Shown: positions 9,090 through 16,630 of the stretch, one piece after another
Position numbering within the stretch: the first letter of the stretch is position 1
How the letters are laid out: the number at the start of each line of letters is the position of its first letter
DNA from: Paracraurococcus lichenis
GTDB lineage: Bacteria; Pseudomonadota; Alphaproteobacteria; Acetobacterales; Acetobacteraceae
Length of the DNA stretch: 34,296 nt
Assembly (NCBI RefSeq): GCF_030657435.1
Contig: NZ_JAUTWS010000054.1
Coordinates: forward strand, 1 to 34,296
Direction of reading: 5' to 3'
Notes under the pieces: model-generated
The model's database searches: none
Told to the model about the DNA's origin: nothing
The model's input: only the letters and a program-made list of their open reading frames with translations
Position numbers and translations under genes: made by a program

Positions 9090-10451
9090 TCAGGCAGAGA
9101 CCGGCTCGGGCACCGCCTGCCGGCTGTAGCGGTTCACATGCGGCTTCAGGCCGAGATTCTCCCGCAATGTCCGCCCCTCATAGGCGGTGCGGAACAGGCC
9201 GCGGCGCTGCAACTCCGGCGTGATCAGCGCCACGAAGTCGTCGCAGCCGCCAGGCAGGATGGAGGGCGTGATGTTGAAGCCGTCGCAGGCCTCCGCTTCC
9301 ATCCACGCCTCCATCACGTCCACGATCTCCGCGGCGGTCCCGACCAGGTGGAAGCCGCCGGCCCCGGCCTGGTGCTCGTAGAGCTGGCGGATGGTCAGGT
9401 TCTTCTCGCGCACGAGCCGCACCCAGCGGTCGGAGAAGCTCTTCAGCTCCTGCGGGCCGAGGCGGTCCAGCGGCACAGGGCCATCCAGGTCGTGGCCGGT
9501 CAGGTCGCCGAAGGTGCCGTAGAGCCGCTGCAACCCCACCATGGGATCGAGCAGGGCCTGCAGCTCCTCGAATTTCGCCCGCGCCTCCGCCGCCGTGCGC
9601 CCGACGGTCGGCCGCAGCGCCGGCATGATCTTCAGGTCGTCCCGGTCCCGGCCATAGGTCGGCAGGCGCCGCTTCACGTCGGCATAGTAGGCGCGCGCAG
9701 CCTCGATCGTGTCGTGCGCGGCGTAGATCACGTCGGCCGAGGCTGCTGCCATCTCCCTCCCCTGCTCCGAAGCGCCGGCCTGGAACAGCACGGGACGGCC
9801 CTGCGGCATCTCGCCGACATTCAGCGGCCCGCGGACCTGGAAGTGCTTGCCGCGATGGTTCAGCACATGCGCACGGCTCTCGTCATAGAAGCGGCCGGCC
9901 GCCTTGTCGTAGAGGAAGGCCCCCTCCTCCCAGCTATCCCAGAGGCCCGTCACGACCTCGACGAACTCCGCCGCGCGTTCGTAGCGCGTGGCGTAGTCCA
10001 GGTGGTGTTCCCGGTTGAAGTTGCGCGCTTCCGCCTCGGACCAGGAGGTCACGACGTTCCATCCCGCGCGTCCCTCGCTGATCAGGTCGAGGGTCGCGAA
10101 CTTGCGGGCGATGTGATAGGGTTCGTTGTAGGTGGTGGACGCGGTGGCCACGAGGCCGATCCGGCTCGTCCGTGCGGCCAATGCCGGCAGCAGCGTCAAC
10201 GGCTCCATTTCGATGATCTCATAGCCGGATCGGGCGAGTGCGCCGCGCGGCGCGTCATGCTCGCGGATGCCGATGCCGTCGGCGAAGAAGATCATGTCGA
10301 ACAGGCCGCGTTCGGCGGTTTGCGCGTTCCGCAGGTAGTGCTGGAAGCTGACGGTCCCGTTCGCCGGGACGTCGGGGTGGCGCCAGGCCGCGGGGTGATA
10401 GCCCAGGCCTCGCATCGACATGCCGAGCCGCATCATCCGCTTCGAGCCCAT
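9090..10451 (-). CDS. NtaA/SnaA/DszA-family FMN-dependent monooxygenase (copy 2)
   Basis: A 453-residue homologue of the copy at 537-1880, sharing LGMSMRGLGYHPAAWRHP, MIFFADGIGI, ATASTTYNEPYHIARKFATLDL, EGRAGWNVVTSWSEAEARNFN, HFQVRGPLN and PVLFQAGASEQG. The C-terminal region is full length. The start at 10451 has GGGAGAG a few bases upstream; the open frame reaching 10514 would add 21 unconserved residues. It is the first gene of the minus-strand unit that continues into the DAO-family oxidase, and it diverges from the GntR gene. No NtaB/EmoB-like flavin reductase is adjacent; the nearest reductase gene here is at 22267. Substrate unknown. Confidence 0.92.
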   Translation of the reverse strand: MGSKRMMRLGMSMRGLGYHPAAWRHPDVPANGTVSFQHYLRNAQTAERGLFDMIFFADGIGIREHDAPRGALARSGYEIIEMEPLTLLPALAARTSRIGLVATASTTYNEPYHIARKFATLDLISEGRAGWNVVTSWSEAEARNFNREHHLDYATRYERAAEFVEVVTGLWDSWEEGAFLYDKAAGRFYDESRAHVLNHRGKHFQVRGPLNVGEMPQGRPVLFQAGASEQGREMAAASADVIYAAHDTIEAARAYYADVKRRLPTYGRDRDDLKIMPALRPTVGRTAAEARAKFEELQALLDPMVGLQRLYGTFGDLTGHDLDGPVPLDRLGPQELKSFSDRWVRLVREKNLTIRQLYEHQAGAGGFHLVGTAAEIVDVMEAWMEAEACDGFNITPSILPGGCDDFVALITPELQRRGLFRTAYEGRTLRENLGLKPHVNRYSRQAVPEPVSA

Positions 10452-10546
10452 GCCATCTCTCCCTGTTTCCGCCTCGGCGAAAGGCCAGCCGGTATGCCAG
10501 ACCCATCCGGCCAAGCAGCAGTGTAGGGAGCCATCGATTTACAATG

Positions 10547-10562
10547 CAACTCTGTATTCAGA
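10547..10562. promoter_or_regulatory. Candidate GntR operator in the divergent promoter region
   Basis: The sequence CAACTCTGTATTCAGA lies in the 222-bp space between the minus-strand monooxygenase and the plus-strand GntR gene and matches the site at 7394-7409 at 15 of 16 positions. Its position would allow autoregulation of the regulator and control of the monooxygenase-oxidase unit. The surrounding 40 bases are noticeably AT-richer than the coding DNA. Confidence 0.55.
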
Positions 10563-10673
10563 ACTGTGTTATGGACTCCCGGCGCCGTCCGGAGCAGACA
10601 GACCCGTGCGGGAAAGGCTGGATCGGGCGCGGGAGAAGGGAAGGTCCGGTCCGGGCCCAAGGGGAGCGTCGAC

Positions 10674-11366
10674 ATGAACATGGCCAGAATGCCGGCTGAC
10701 AGCCCTGCCTCGGCCAGCCGGGTCTACGAGCGCATCAAGTTCATGGCGATGGCCTACCAGTTTCGGCCGGGGGAACGGATCAATGAACTCGCACTCGCGG
10801 AGCAGCTCGGGGTAAGCCGGACGCCGCTGCGCGAGGCGCTGAACCGCCTGGTCTCGGAGAGTTTCGTCACCGTCGTGCCGGGCCGAGGCTTCTTCGGGCG
10901 TCTGCTCGACGCGAAGGAGATCCACAATCTCTACGAGGTACGCGCCTCGCTGGAGGAGGCCATCATCCGTCTCGCCTGCGAACGCGCGAGCGATGAGGAA
11001 CTCGAGGCGCTGGAGACCTTCGCCCGTTCCCGACCGACGCAGGACAACGGCAAGAGCCTCGAGGCGCTTCGTCACGACGAGGAGTTCCACCTCCGGATCG
11101 CGCGCATGACGCACAACGCGGAGTTCGTCCGCCTGTTGGAAGGCATCAACAGCCGGATCCACTTCGTCCGCTGGATTGACATGCGCCGGCACGAGAAGCT
11201 CGACATGGCGGCCCATATCCGCTTCGCGCAGCTTCTCCGGAAGCGCGACATCGCGGCCTGCCTGACGGACAGCAGCTTGGTGATACGTCGCCGCTACAAT
11301 GAAATTGTCGACGTCATCCGCACCGGCATCGCCGAGATCTACATGACGTCGGAGCACGGCGCGTGA
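10674..11366 (+). CDS. GntR-family transcriptional regulator, FCD (FadR/VanR-type) effector domain
   Basis: A 230-residue DNA-binding regulator. The winged helix-turn-helix occupies roughly residues 15-80 with the classic NELALAEQLGVSRTPLREAL motif at 38-56, followed by FVTVVPGRGFFGR. The all-helical FCD ligand domain spans about 85-220, with YEVRASLEEAIIRLA, DEEFHLRIARMTHN and a C-terminal helix ending in VIRRRYNEIV. The open frame begins at 10566, but ATG 10674 has GGGGAG eight bases upstream and immediately precedes the domain, so it is preferred. It diverges from the monooxygenase-oxidase unit. NTA and EDTA catabolic loci also contain GntR-type regulators (established), so it is likely to sense the pathway substrate or a product. 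Confidence 0.92.
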   Translation: MNMARMPADSPASASRVYERIKFMAMAYQFRPGERINELALAEQLGVSRTPLREALNRLVSESFVTVVPGRGFFGRLLDAKEIHNLYEVRASLEEAIIRLACERASDEELEALETFARSRPTQDNGKSLEALRHDEEFHLRIARMTHNAEFVRLLEGINSRIHFVRWIDMRRHEKLDMAAHIRFAQLLRKRDIAACLTDSSLVIRRRYNEIVDVIRTGIAEIYMTSEHGA

Positions 11367-11379
11367 GGCGATCCGACCC

Positions 11380-11805
11380 ATGGACGCGTGCCTGTCAATC
11401 GGCATGAAATGGCGCGGCGCGGATTACGATCCGCGCGCGAGCAGCCGCATCCGGCGTGGCGCCGGGATGTCCGCGGCCGACTACCTGGACCGGCTGCAGG
11501 CCAGGCGCGACGTCATCAGCCGTGTTTCCGTCCGCATCGAGGGCTTCGACGCGCTGGTGATGCCGACCGCCCACGTCCTGCCGCCGCGCACCGCGGCGCT
11601 GGGGGAGGAAGTTGCCTACACGGCGGCAAACCTGGCGGCGCTGCGGAACCCCATCCTGGTCAACATGATGGAGGGCTGCGCCATCTCCGTGCCCGCGGCC
11701 CGTCCGCCGGAGCCGCCGGTCGGGGTGATGCTGGCTGCCGCCGGCGGCAGGGACCGGCGCCCGCTGGCGATCGCGGCCGCGGCGGAAGCCGCGATCGCCA
11801 CCTGA
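11380..11805 (+). pseudogene. Amidase-signature-family C-terminal fragment
   Basis: About 130 residues match the C-terminal end of amidase-signature enzymes (GatA-like): DYDPRASSRIRRGAGMSAADY, then GFDALVMPTAHVLPP, then LRNPILVNMMEGCAISVP and a final GVMLAAAGGRDRRPLAIA. The N-terminal two-thirds, including the Ser-cisSer-Lys triad and the Gly/Ser-rich signature, is absent. The upstream DNA is instead the intact GntR gene, only 13 bases away. The fragment is therefore a truncated remnant, probably left by a deletion that joined the regulator to an old amidase gene. An intact ATG starts it, but catalytic activity is not expected. Confidence 0.8.
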
Positions 11806-11936
11806 GGAGCGCGGACCCCGCCCTGGCACCCGCGCCAGAGAAGTGTCCATCCGGAAGGCCAGTCATACGAGTTGCGCGGCAAGGGGCCACAGAGTTCCGC
11901 CGCGACGCTGACCGATGGTTTTCATGGAGGCTGACG

Positions 11937-12950
11937 ATGATGCGTGCAACGGGAACTGGGACGGGCAGCGCGGCGGCACGCGGGCAGCGCGCGGCACTGG
12001 CCGCCATGGCCGTCCTCGTCCTTGGGACGAGCGGCCTGGCGGTGGCGCAGGATAGTTGGCCGGGCCGGCCGATCCGCATGATCGTGCCCTTCGCCCCGGG
12101 CGGGGTCACGGACAGCATCGGCCGCCTGAGCGCCGAATGGCTGGGCAAGTCCCTGGGCCAGCCGGTGGCGGTCGAGAACCGCAGCGGCGCCAATGGCGCG
12201 ATCGCCGCCGAGACCGTGGCGCACAGCGCGCCGGATGGCTATACGCTGTTCACCGCCAGCGCTTCGCAGATGGTGATGTTGCCTGCGCTGACGCGGCTGA
12301 ACTTCAGCCCCGCCACCGACTTCGCGCCTGTCTCCATCGTGGCGAGCAACCCGATGGTGCTGGCCGTCAGCGCCTCGCTGCAGGTCTCCACCTTGGCGGA
12401 GTTCCTGGCCCTGGCCAGGTCGCGGGCCGGCAGGCTCGACTATTCCTCGGCGGGCAATGGATCCTCCACGCACCTGGCGATGGCGCTCCTGCTGCAGCGG
12501 GCGGGGATCGAGATGCAGCACGTCCCCTATCGCGGCGGCGCCCCGGCGGTGCAGGCGCTGTTGGCGGGCGAGGTGGACGCCTATTTCGGCAACCCGTCCG
12601 ACATGATCCCGCACCTGCAGGGCGGGCGCATCCGCGTGTTGGCCGTGGCAGGGCCGGAGCGCCTGGCAGGCCTGCCCGGGGTGCCGACGGTGGCCGAGCA
12701 GGGATTCCCCGGCTTCCGCGCGGAGACCTGGAACGGCATCGCCGCCCCGGCCGGCACGCCGCCCGTCGTCATCCGCCGCATGGGTGAGGCGCTCGGCAAG
12801 GCGTGCGGCGACGCGGCCTTCCGTGCCGCGCTGGAAAGGCTGGGCACCACCCCGGTCTGCAGCACGCCCGAAGGCTTCGCCGAGGCCATGCGGCGCGATG
12901 CGCCGATCTGGCAGGAGGCGGTGCAGATTTCCGGCGCGAGCCTGGACTAG
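11937..12950 (+). CDS. Tripartite-tricarboxylate-type (Bug family) periplasmic binding protein, orphan 1
   Basis: A 337-residue secreted binding protein of the Bug/TctC family, which delivers carboxylates or other small organics to TctAB permeases. The signal sequence covers about residues 1-38 (hydrophobic LAAMAVLVLGTSGLAVAQ, cleavage after AQ). Diagnostic blocks: WPGRPIRMIVPFAPGG, ENRSGANGAIAAETVA, PDGYTL, MQHVPYRGGAPAVQALLAGEVDA and LPGVPTVAEQGFPGF. GGAGG precedes the first ATG by six bases; a second in-frame ATG follows immediately. No TctA/TctB permease lies nearby, so it probably shares a permease encoded elsewhere, as is common for Bug-family expansions. It sits between an amidase remnant and a broken GntR gene. 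Confidence 0.9.
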   Translation: MMRATGTGTGSAAARGQRAALAAMAVLVLGTSGLAVAQDSWPGRPIRMIVPFAPGGVTDSIGRLSAEWLGKSLGQPVAVENRSGANGAIAAETVAHSAPDGYTLFTASASQMVMLPALTRLNFSPATDFAPVSIVASNPMVLAVSASLQVSTLAEFLALARSRAGRLDYSSAGNGSSTHLAMALLLQRAGIEMQHVPYRGGAPAVQALLAGEVDAYFGNPSDMIPHLQGGRIRVLAVAGPERLAGLPGVPTVAEQGFPGFRAETWNGIAAPAGTPPVVIRRMGEALGKACGDAAFRAALERLGTTPVCSTPEGFAEAMRRDAPIWQEAVQISGASLD

Positions 12951-13031
12951 AGCGGATCGCCGCAGAGTGGAAGCGCTTGGAGGCGTGGATCTGCTCGGCA
13001 CGGCAAAAGCCTGGAGCAGGTCGCGGACGGG

Positions 13032-13048
13032 CGTGAATCCGCTTCACG
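13032..13048. terminator. Short hairpin downstream of the orphan Bug gene
   Basis: CGTGAA and TTCACG form a perfect 6-bp inverted repeat around TCCGC, about 80 bases after the SBP stop codon. There is no T-run, so it is at best a weak terminator. The sequence AGCGGAT occurs at 12952 and, in inverted form, within this hairpin, so this may instead be part of a dispersed repeat. Confidence 0.25.
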
Positions 13049-13165
13049 GGGAATGACCCGACGCAGACCGCGTGCAGCGTCGAACGCAATGCGCCCTCGC
13101 CGCATGCCTGGTTCATCCAGCCGCCGCGGGGGCAGAGCGGCCAGGAAGACGTGGAGGGAGAAAGA

Positions 13166-13847
13166 ATGACGCGCGCCGATGGGCAGGAGCCCCCATTGGC
13201 TGGCCCGCGGCGCGGGGCAGGCGCCGAATGGCTGTCCGGAGCGGGCGCGCGCCGTCCCGCTGAAGGACCAAGCCTAGGAGATCATCCGCCACCATATCAT
13301 CATCTGCCGCTTCGCGCCGGGCGAGAAGCTGAATGAGGCGCAGGTGGCGGAGGCGCTCGGCCTCAGCCGCATGCCCGTGCGGAACGCCCTGGCGCGGTTG
13401 CGGCTGCGGCTGCAAGGGCTCGTGACCGTCCGCCCGCGCAAGGGGATCGAGGTCCGGCGGATCGACCCGGCGGAACTGCTGCAGATCATCGAGGTCAGTA
13501 CGGTGAACGAGTGCCATGCCGTGCGCCTGGCCGCCCACCGCTTCAGCGCCGAGGATGTCACAGCGCTCGACAAGGTGCTGGACGACACCGCGGCGGCGCT
13601 GAGCGGCACGACACCGAGGCCAAGATGCTGCTGGACAACGCCTTCCATAGCGCGATCGCCCGCGCCTCTGGCAACCCGGTGTTCTTCGACGTCCTGAGCA
13701 ACCTGCATGACCGAGCCGTGCGCTTCTGGTTCATCTCGTTGGACCAGGAGGTGCTGCAGGACAGCGTTCTCCAGGAGCATGGCGCAAGCCATGAACGACC
13801 ACATCGCGGCCTTTCGGCAGAACGTGATGCTGCTGATCGGCTATTGA
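13166..13847 (+). pseudogene. GntR/FCD-type regulator, multiply disrupted
   Basis: Parts of a GntR regulator can be followed across three breaks. A plausible start (MTRADGQEPP) at 13166 is in one frame. The frame then shifts before VPLKDQA. A TAG at 13275 interrupts DQA-stop-EIIRHHIIICRFAPGEKLNE, where family members have an aromatic residue. The helix-turn-helix (VAEALGLSRMPVRNALARL) and start of the FCD domain run to about 13610. A shift then leads into EAKMLLDNAFHSAIARASGNP and FWFISLDQEVLQDSVLQEHG. A further shift near 13780 restores the first frame, giving MAQAMNDHIAAFRQNVMLLIGY and TGA at 13845. One nonsense codon plus several frameshifts make it non-functional. It probably once controlled the neighbouring Bug gene (inference). 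Confidence 0.85.
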
Positions 13848-14095
13848 CGGGTGCTTCACCCTCGGCTCCGGGCGAGAACATGATCGTCTTCCGTGCTCGC
13901 CAGGGTGCGACGGCGAAGCGGGAAGCGCGCAAGGATATTGTTCTCCGAGACTGCCCAGAGCCTGGGGACCCATGGTGCTGCCATCGCGCTGATCACCGCT
14001 CGGCAGGTGCCGCTGTCCTCCTTCGCCCGCCGACCGGGGCGCCGCGTCGCCCCGGGTCGTCTCCGGCTCCCGTCCGGACAAGACCATTATTGGAT
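13848..14095. other. Non-coding spacer before the DUF1185-enamidase unit
   Basis: No gene is supported in these 248 bases; the frames that cross it give low-complexity, Arg/Pro-rich translations without family features. The final 20 bases become AT-rich (ATTATTGGATAA) and lead into the palindromic operator at 14096, so promoter elements for the downstream unit probably lie at this end. Confidence 0.4.
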
Positions 14096-14114
14096 AAGCT
14101 ATCGAGCGAAGCTA
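14096..14114. promoter_or_regulatory. Candidate MarR operator, site d (DUF1185-enamidase unit)
   Basis: Read on the minus strand the site is TAGCTTCGCTCGATAGCTT; on the plus strand AAGCTA occurs twice, 13 bases apart. It matches the site ahead of the HpaB-like gene at 15 of 19 positions and the MarR-adjacent site at 13 of 19. It ends 33 bases before the start codon at 14147. Confidence 0.55.
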
Positions 14115-14146
14115 TTCTACGCGGCACGCCACCGCGAGGACACGCC

Positions 14147-14728
14147 ATGAAGCTCGACATCCGCCGCCTCCTGACCGCCATCGACCATAAGGGCTGGGAG
14201 GCCGGGCAGGCGGCGGAGACGCCGCTGCGCCGCGTCGCCATCACCGCCATCCTCGCCAATCCCTGGGCCGGCCGCTATGCCGCCGACCTGACGGAGGGCA
14301 TCGCGGCCAGCGCCGCGATCGGCGATGTCATGGCGCGCGCCGGGCTGGAGGCGATGGGCGGCCATCCCGTCGAGAGCTACGGCAAGGGCGGCGTGGTCGG
14401 CCTGAACGGCGAGCAGGAGCACGCCAACGCCCTGCTGACCACCACCTTCGCCGAGCCGCTCCGCCTCGCCCTCGGCGGCGCGCTGGCCTGGATCCCCTCC
14501 TTCACCAAGCTCGCCGCGCCGGGCGCGACCATCGACGTGCCGCTGGCGCACAAGGACGCGCTCTATGTCCGCTCCCACTACGATGGCGTCACCGTCACGC
14601 TGCCGCCGGAGGCGCCGGCGCCGGACGAGGTCGCGCTGATCATCGTGCTGGCCAATCGCGGCCGGCTGAACGCGCGCGTCGGCGGCCTGACGCCGGCGGG
14701 GATCGCCGCGCGCGACGGGTTGCGCTGA
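14147..14728 (+). CDS. DUF1185 / 'amino acid synthesis' family protein (PF06684-like)
   Basis: A 193-residue soluble protein resembling the poorly characterised AA_synth (DUF1185) family. Visible blocks are LLTAIDHKGWEAGQAAETPLRRVAI, ILANPWAGRYAADL, ESYGKGGVVGLNGEQEHANALL, FAEPLRLALGGALAWIPSFTKLAAPGATIDVPLAHKDALYVRSHYDG, and a C-terminal Gly-rich part. No signal peptide or membrane segment is present. ATG 14147 starts right before the conserved region; the longer open frame from 13511 is a remnant of the GntR pseudogene. Its stop is followed after one base by the ATG of the enamidase-like gene, so the two are translationally linked. The biochemical function of the family is unknown; the pairing suggests a role in the same catabolic step. 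Confidence 0.85.
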   Translation: MKLDIRRLLTAIDHKGWEAGQAAETPLRRVAITAILANPWAGRYAADLTEGIAASAAIGDVMARAGLEAMGGHPVESYGKGGVVGLNGEQEHANALLTTTFAEPLRLALGGALAWIPSFTKLAAPGATIDVPLAHKDALYVRSHYDGVTVTLPPEAPAPDEVALIIVLANRGRLNARVGGLTPAGIAARDGLR

Positions 14729-14729
14729 G

Positions 14730-15926
14730 ATGCGGGTCGCCCTGGTCAATATCGGCCGCATCGTCACCGGCGACCTCGCCGCGCCTTTCGCCACAGGGGA
14801 CGCCATCCTGCTCGAAGGCGGGAAGATCGCCGCCCTGGGCAGCCTCACCGCAGCCGAGGTCGCGGCGGCCGACGTCGTCGTGGATGCGGCCGGCACCACG
14901 GCCATGCCGGGGCTGATCGACAGCCATGTGCACATCACCTTCGGCGACTACACGCCACGGCAGAAGGTGGTGGGCTTCCTCGAAAGCTACCTGCATGGCG
15001 GCACCACCACGGCGATCACGGCGTCCGAGGTGCATGTGCCTGGCCGCCCCAAGGATCCCGCCGGGGTGAAGGCGTTGGCGCTGGCCGCCGCCGCCTGCTT
15101 CCGCGACTACCGTCCCGGCGGGATGCGGGTGCATGCCGGCTCGATCATCCTCGAGCCCGGACTGACCGAGGCTGATCTCGCGGAGCTCAGATCGGCGGGC
15201 ATCTGGCTCGCCAAGGCGGGCTTCGGCGCCTTCCCGACGCCCTACGACTACGCGCCGCTGATGCGGGCCGCCCGGCGACTCGGCATGGTGACCACCATGC
15301 ACACCGGCGGCTCCTCCATCCCCGGCTCCTCGGGCATCTGGGCGGAGCATGTCCTGGCCGCCGATCCCACCGTCTCCTTCCACGTCAATGGCGGGCCAGT
15401 GGCGATGCCCGAGGAGGGCTTCGCGCGCCTCGTGCACGAAAGCTCGGTCGCGATGCAGCTCTGCACCGCCGGCAACCTGCGCACCGCGCTGCTGACGGCG
15501 AGGCTGCTGGACGAGGCCGGCCAGCCCGAGCGCCTGCTGATCGCCACCGACACGCCGACCGGCAGCGGGATCATGCCGCTCGGCATGTTCTACACCATCA
15601 CCCATCTGGCGAGCCTCGGCGGCATGCCGCCGGAGCGCGCGATCGCGGCAGCGACCGGCAACAATGCCCGGGTCTACGGGCTGAACAGCGGCATGCTGGC
15701 GGTCGGGCGCGATGCCGATGTGCTGCTGGTCGATGCCTGCGCCGGCGGGTCAAAGGACGACGCGCTGTCGGCCATCGCGAATGGCGACGTGCCAGCGGTC
15801 TCGGCCGCCTTCACCGCCGGCGTGCCGCGCTTCGTCGGGCGCAGCCGCAATACCCCGGCGGGCATCCGCGGCGTACGCGTCGCGGAGTGCCGCCTGCCCA
15901 TGGATTTCTCGGGCGGCGGGCACTGA
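14730..15926 (+). CDS. Enamidase-like metal-dependent amidohydrolase
   Basis: A 398-residue amidohydrolase-superfamily protein, TIM barrel flanked by a beta-sandwich (residues 1-60 and about 330-390). Putative metal ligands are H66 and H68 (IDSHVHI), K162 (WLAKAGFG), H191 (TMHTGGSSIPGSS), H218 (FHVNGGP) and D274 (ATDTPTGSG). The blocks GDYTPRQK, VPGRPKDPAG, HTGGSSIPGSS, ATGNNARVYGLNSG and SRNTPAG recall bacterial enamidase of nicotinate fermentation. That enzyme hydrolyses 6-oxo-1,4,5,6-tetrahydronicotinate to 2-formylglutarate and ammonia (established). No 6-hydroxynicotinate reductase gene is present, so the true substrate may be a different cyclic enamide or lactam. The gene is second in a MarR-motif-linked unit and converges with the HpcH-type gene. 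Confidence 0.85.
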   Translation: MRVALVNIGRIVTGDLAAPFATGDAILLEGGKIAALGSLTAAEVAAADVVVDAAGTTAMPGLIDSHVHITFGDYTPRQKVVGFLESYLHGGTTTAITASEVHVPGRPKDPAGVKALALAAAACFRDYRPGGMRVHAGSIILEPGLTEADLAELRSAGIWLAKAGFGAFPTPYDYAPLMRAARRLGMVTTMHTGGSSIPGSSGIWAEHVLAADPTVSFHVNGGPVAMPEEGFARLVHESSVAMQLCTAGNLRTALLTARLLDEAGQPERLLIATDTPTGSGIMPLGMFYTITHLASLGGMPPERAIAAATGNNARVYGLNSGMLAVGRDADVLLVDACAGGSKDDALSAIANGDVPAVSAAFTAGVPRFVGRSRNTPAGIRGVRVAECRLPMDFSGGGH

Positions 15927-15935
15927 GCCCGCCGC
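15913..15935. terminator. Perfect 9-bp GC hairpin between convergent genes
   Basis: GCGGCGGGC and GCCCGCCGC are perfect inverted repeats separated by ACTGA; the stop codon TGA of the amidohydrolase gene lies in the loop. The stem is in the space where the amidohydrolase gene (+) and the HpcH-type gene (-) converge. It could act as a terminator in both directions, although no T-tract follows. Confidence 0.55.
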
Positions 15936-15942
15936 GGGGCGC

Positions 15943-16629
15943 TTATAGCGGCCGGGCGAAGACCGCGTTGATCACCGCGGGATGGCGCGGATCGGTCGTG
16001 GACTTGCCGGTGAAGCCCATGGCCTGCACCCGCAGGCAGTTCTGCCGGAGGCCCTCGAGGTCGTCGCGGGGATGGAAGGGCTCGTCATAGGCGCCGAGGC
16101 CCGCGCCCCTCGCCGCATTGACCACCATGGCGCGGGCATGGAACAGCGGCTCCCAGGCCCGCATCGCGCCGAGGGCCTTCGACAGGTCCTTGCCGCCGAA
16201 GGACAGCGCCTCGACGCGGCGGCTGGCGCGCGCGATCTCCTCGACCGCGGCGATCGCCCGCGGGGTCTCGATGATCACGTTGAGCGGCAGGGCAGCGCAG
16301 GGGCCGCCGAGCAGTTCGTCCAGCAGCCGCAGCTCGGCCGCGCTCTCGACCTTGGTCAGCACGAGGGAGTCCGGCTGCACCGCGGCGTCTAGCAGGAGCC
16401 GGATGTCCTCGATCCCGTCCCGTGTCGAGAGCGGGCTGATCCGCAGCCCGACATGGCAGCCCGCGGCGCGGCCCTGTCCCAGGAAATCCGGCACCAGCGC
16501 CCGCGTCGCCGCCTTGCGGTCGTCCGGCACCGTGTCCTCGAGGTCGAGCGCGATCGAGGTCGCGCCGGAGGCGAAGGCCGCCGCGAAGGCCGCGGCATCG
16601 CCCCCGGTGATGAGCAGCTTCGAGCTCAT
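15943..16629 (-). CDS. HpcH/HpaI aldolase / citrate lyase (CitE-like) family protein
   Basis: A 228-residue TIM-barrel lyase. Family enzymes cleave or form C-C bonds of beta-hydroxy acids or their CoA thioesters using a divalent metal. CitE-like blocks are seen: ALDLEDTVPDDRKAATRAL near residues 27-45, GLRISPLSTRDGIEDI, LVLTKVESAAELRLLDELL, LNVIIETPRAIAAVEEIARAS, EALSFGGKDLSKALG and GFTGKSTTDPRHPAVINAVF. The length (228) is short for the family, but both ends look complete. It follows the Bug gene with one base between stop and start, so they form a two-gene unit. It is a candidate for the final cleavage of the pathway intermediate into central metabolites (inference). Confidence 0.88.
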   Translation of the reverse strand: MSSKLLITGGDAAAFAAAFASGATSIALDLEDTVPDDRKAATRALVPDFLGQGRAAGCHVGLRISPLSTRDGIEDIRLLLDAAVQPDSLVLTKVESAAELRLLDELLGGPCAALPLNVIIETPRAIAAVEEIARASRRVEALSFGGKDLSKALGAMRAWEPLFHARAMVVNAARGAGLGAYDEPFHPRDDLEGLRQNCLRVQAMGFTGKSTTDPRHPAVINAVFARPL

Positions 16630-16630
16630 C

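Noticed and set aside
13511..14146. Long N-terminal extension of the DUF1185 protein
   Set aside because: The extension is a frame through the GntR pseudogene and non-coding spacer; ATG 14147 begins the conserved domain.
14147..15926. Assigning the unit to nicotinate degradation outright
   Set aside because: No nicotinate dehydrogenase or 6-hydroxynicotinate reductase gene is present, so only an enamidase-like reaction can be proposed.
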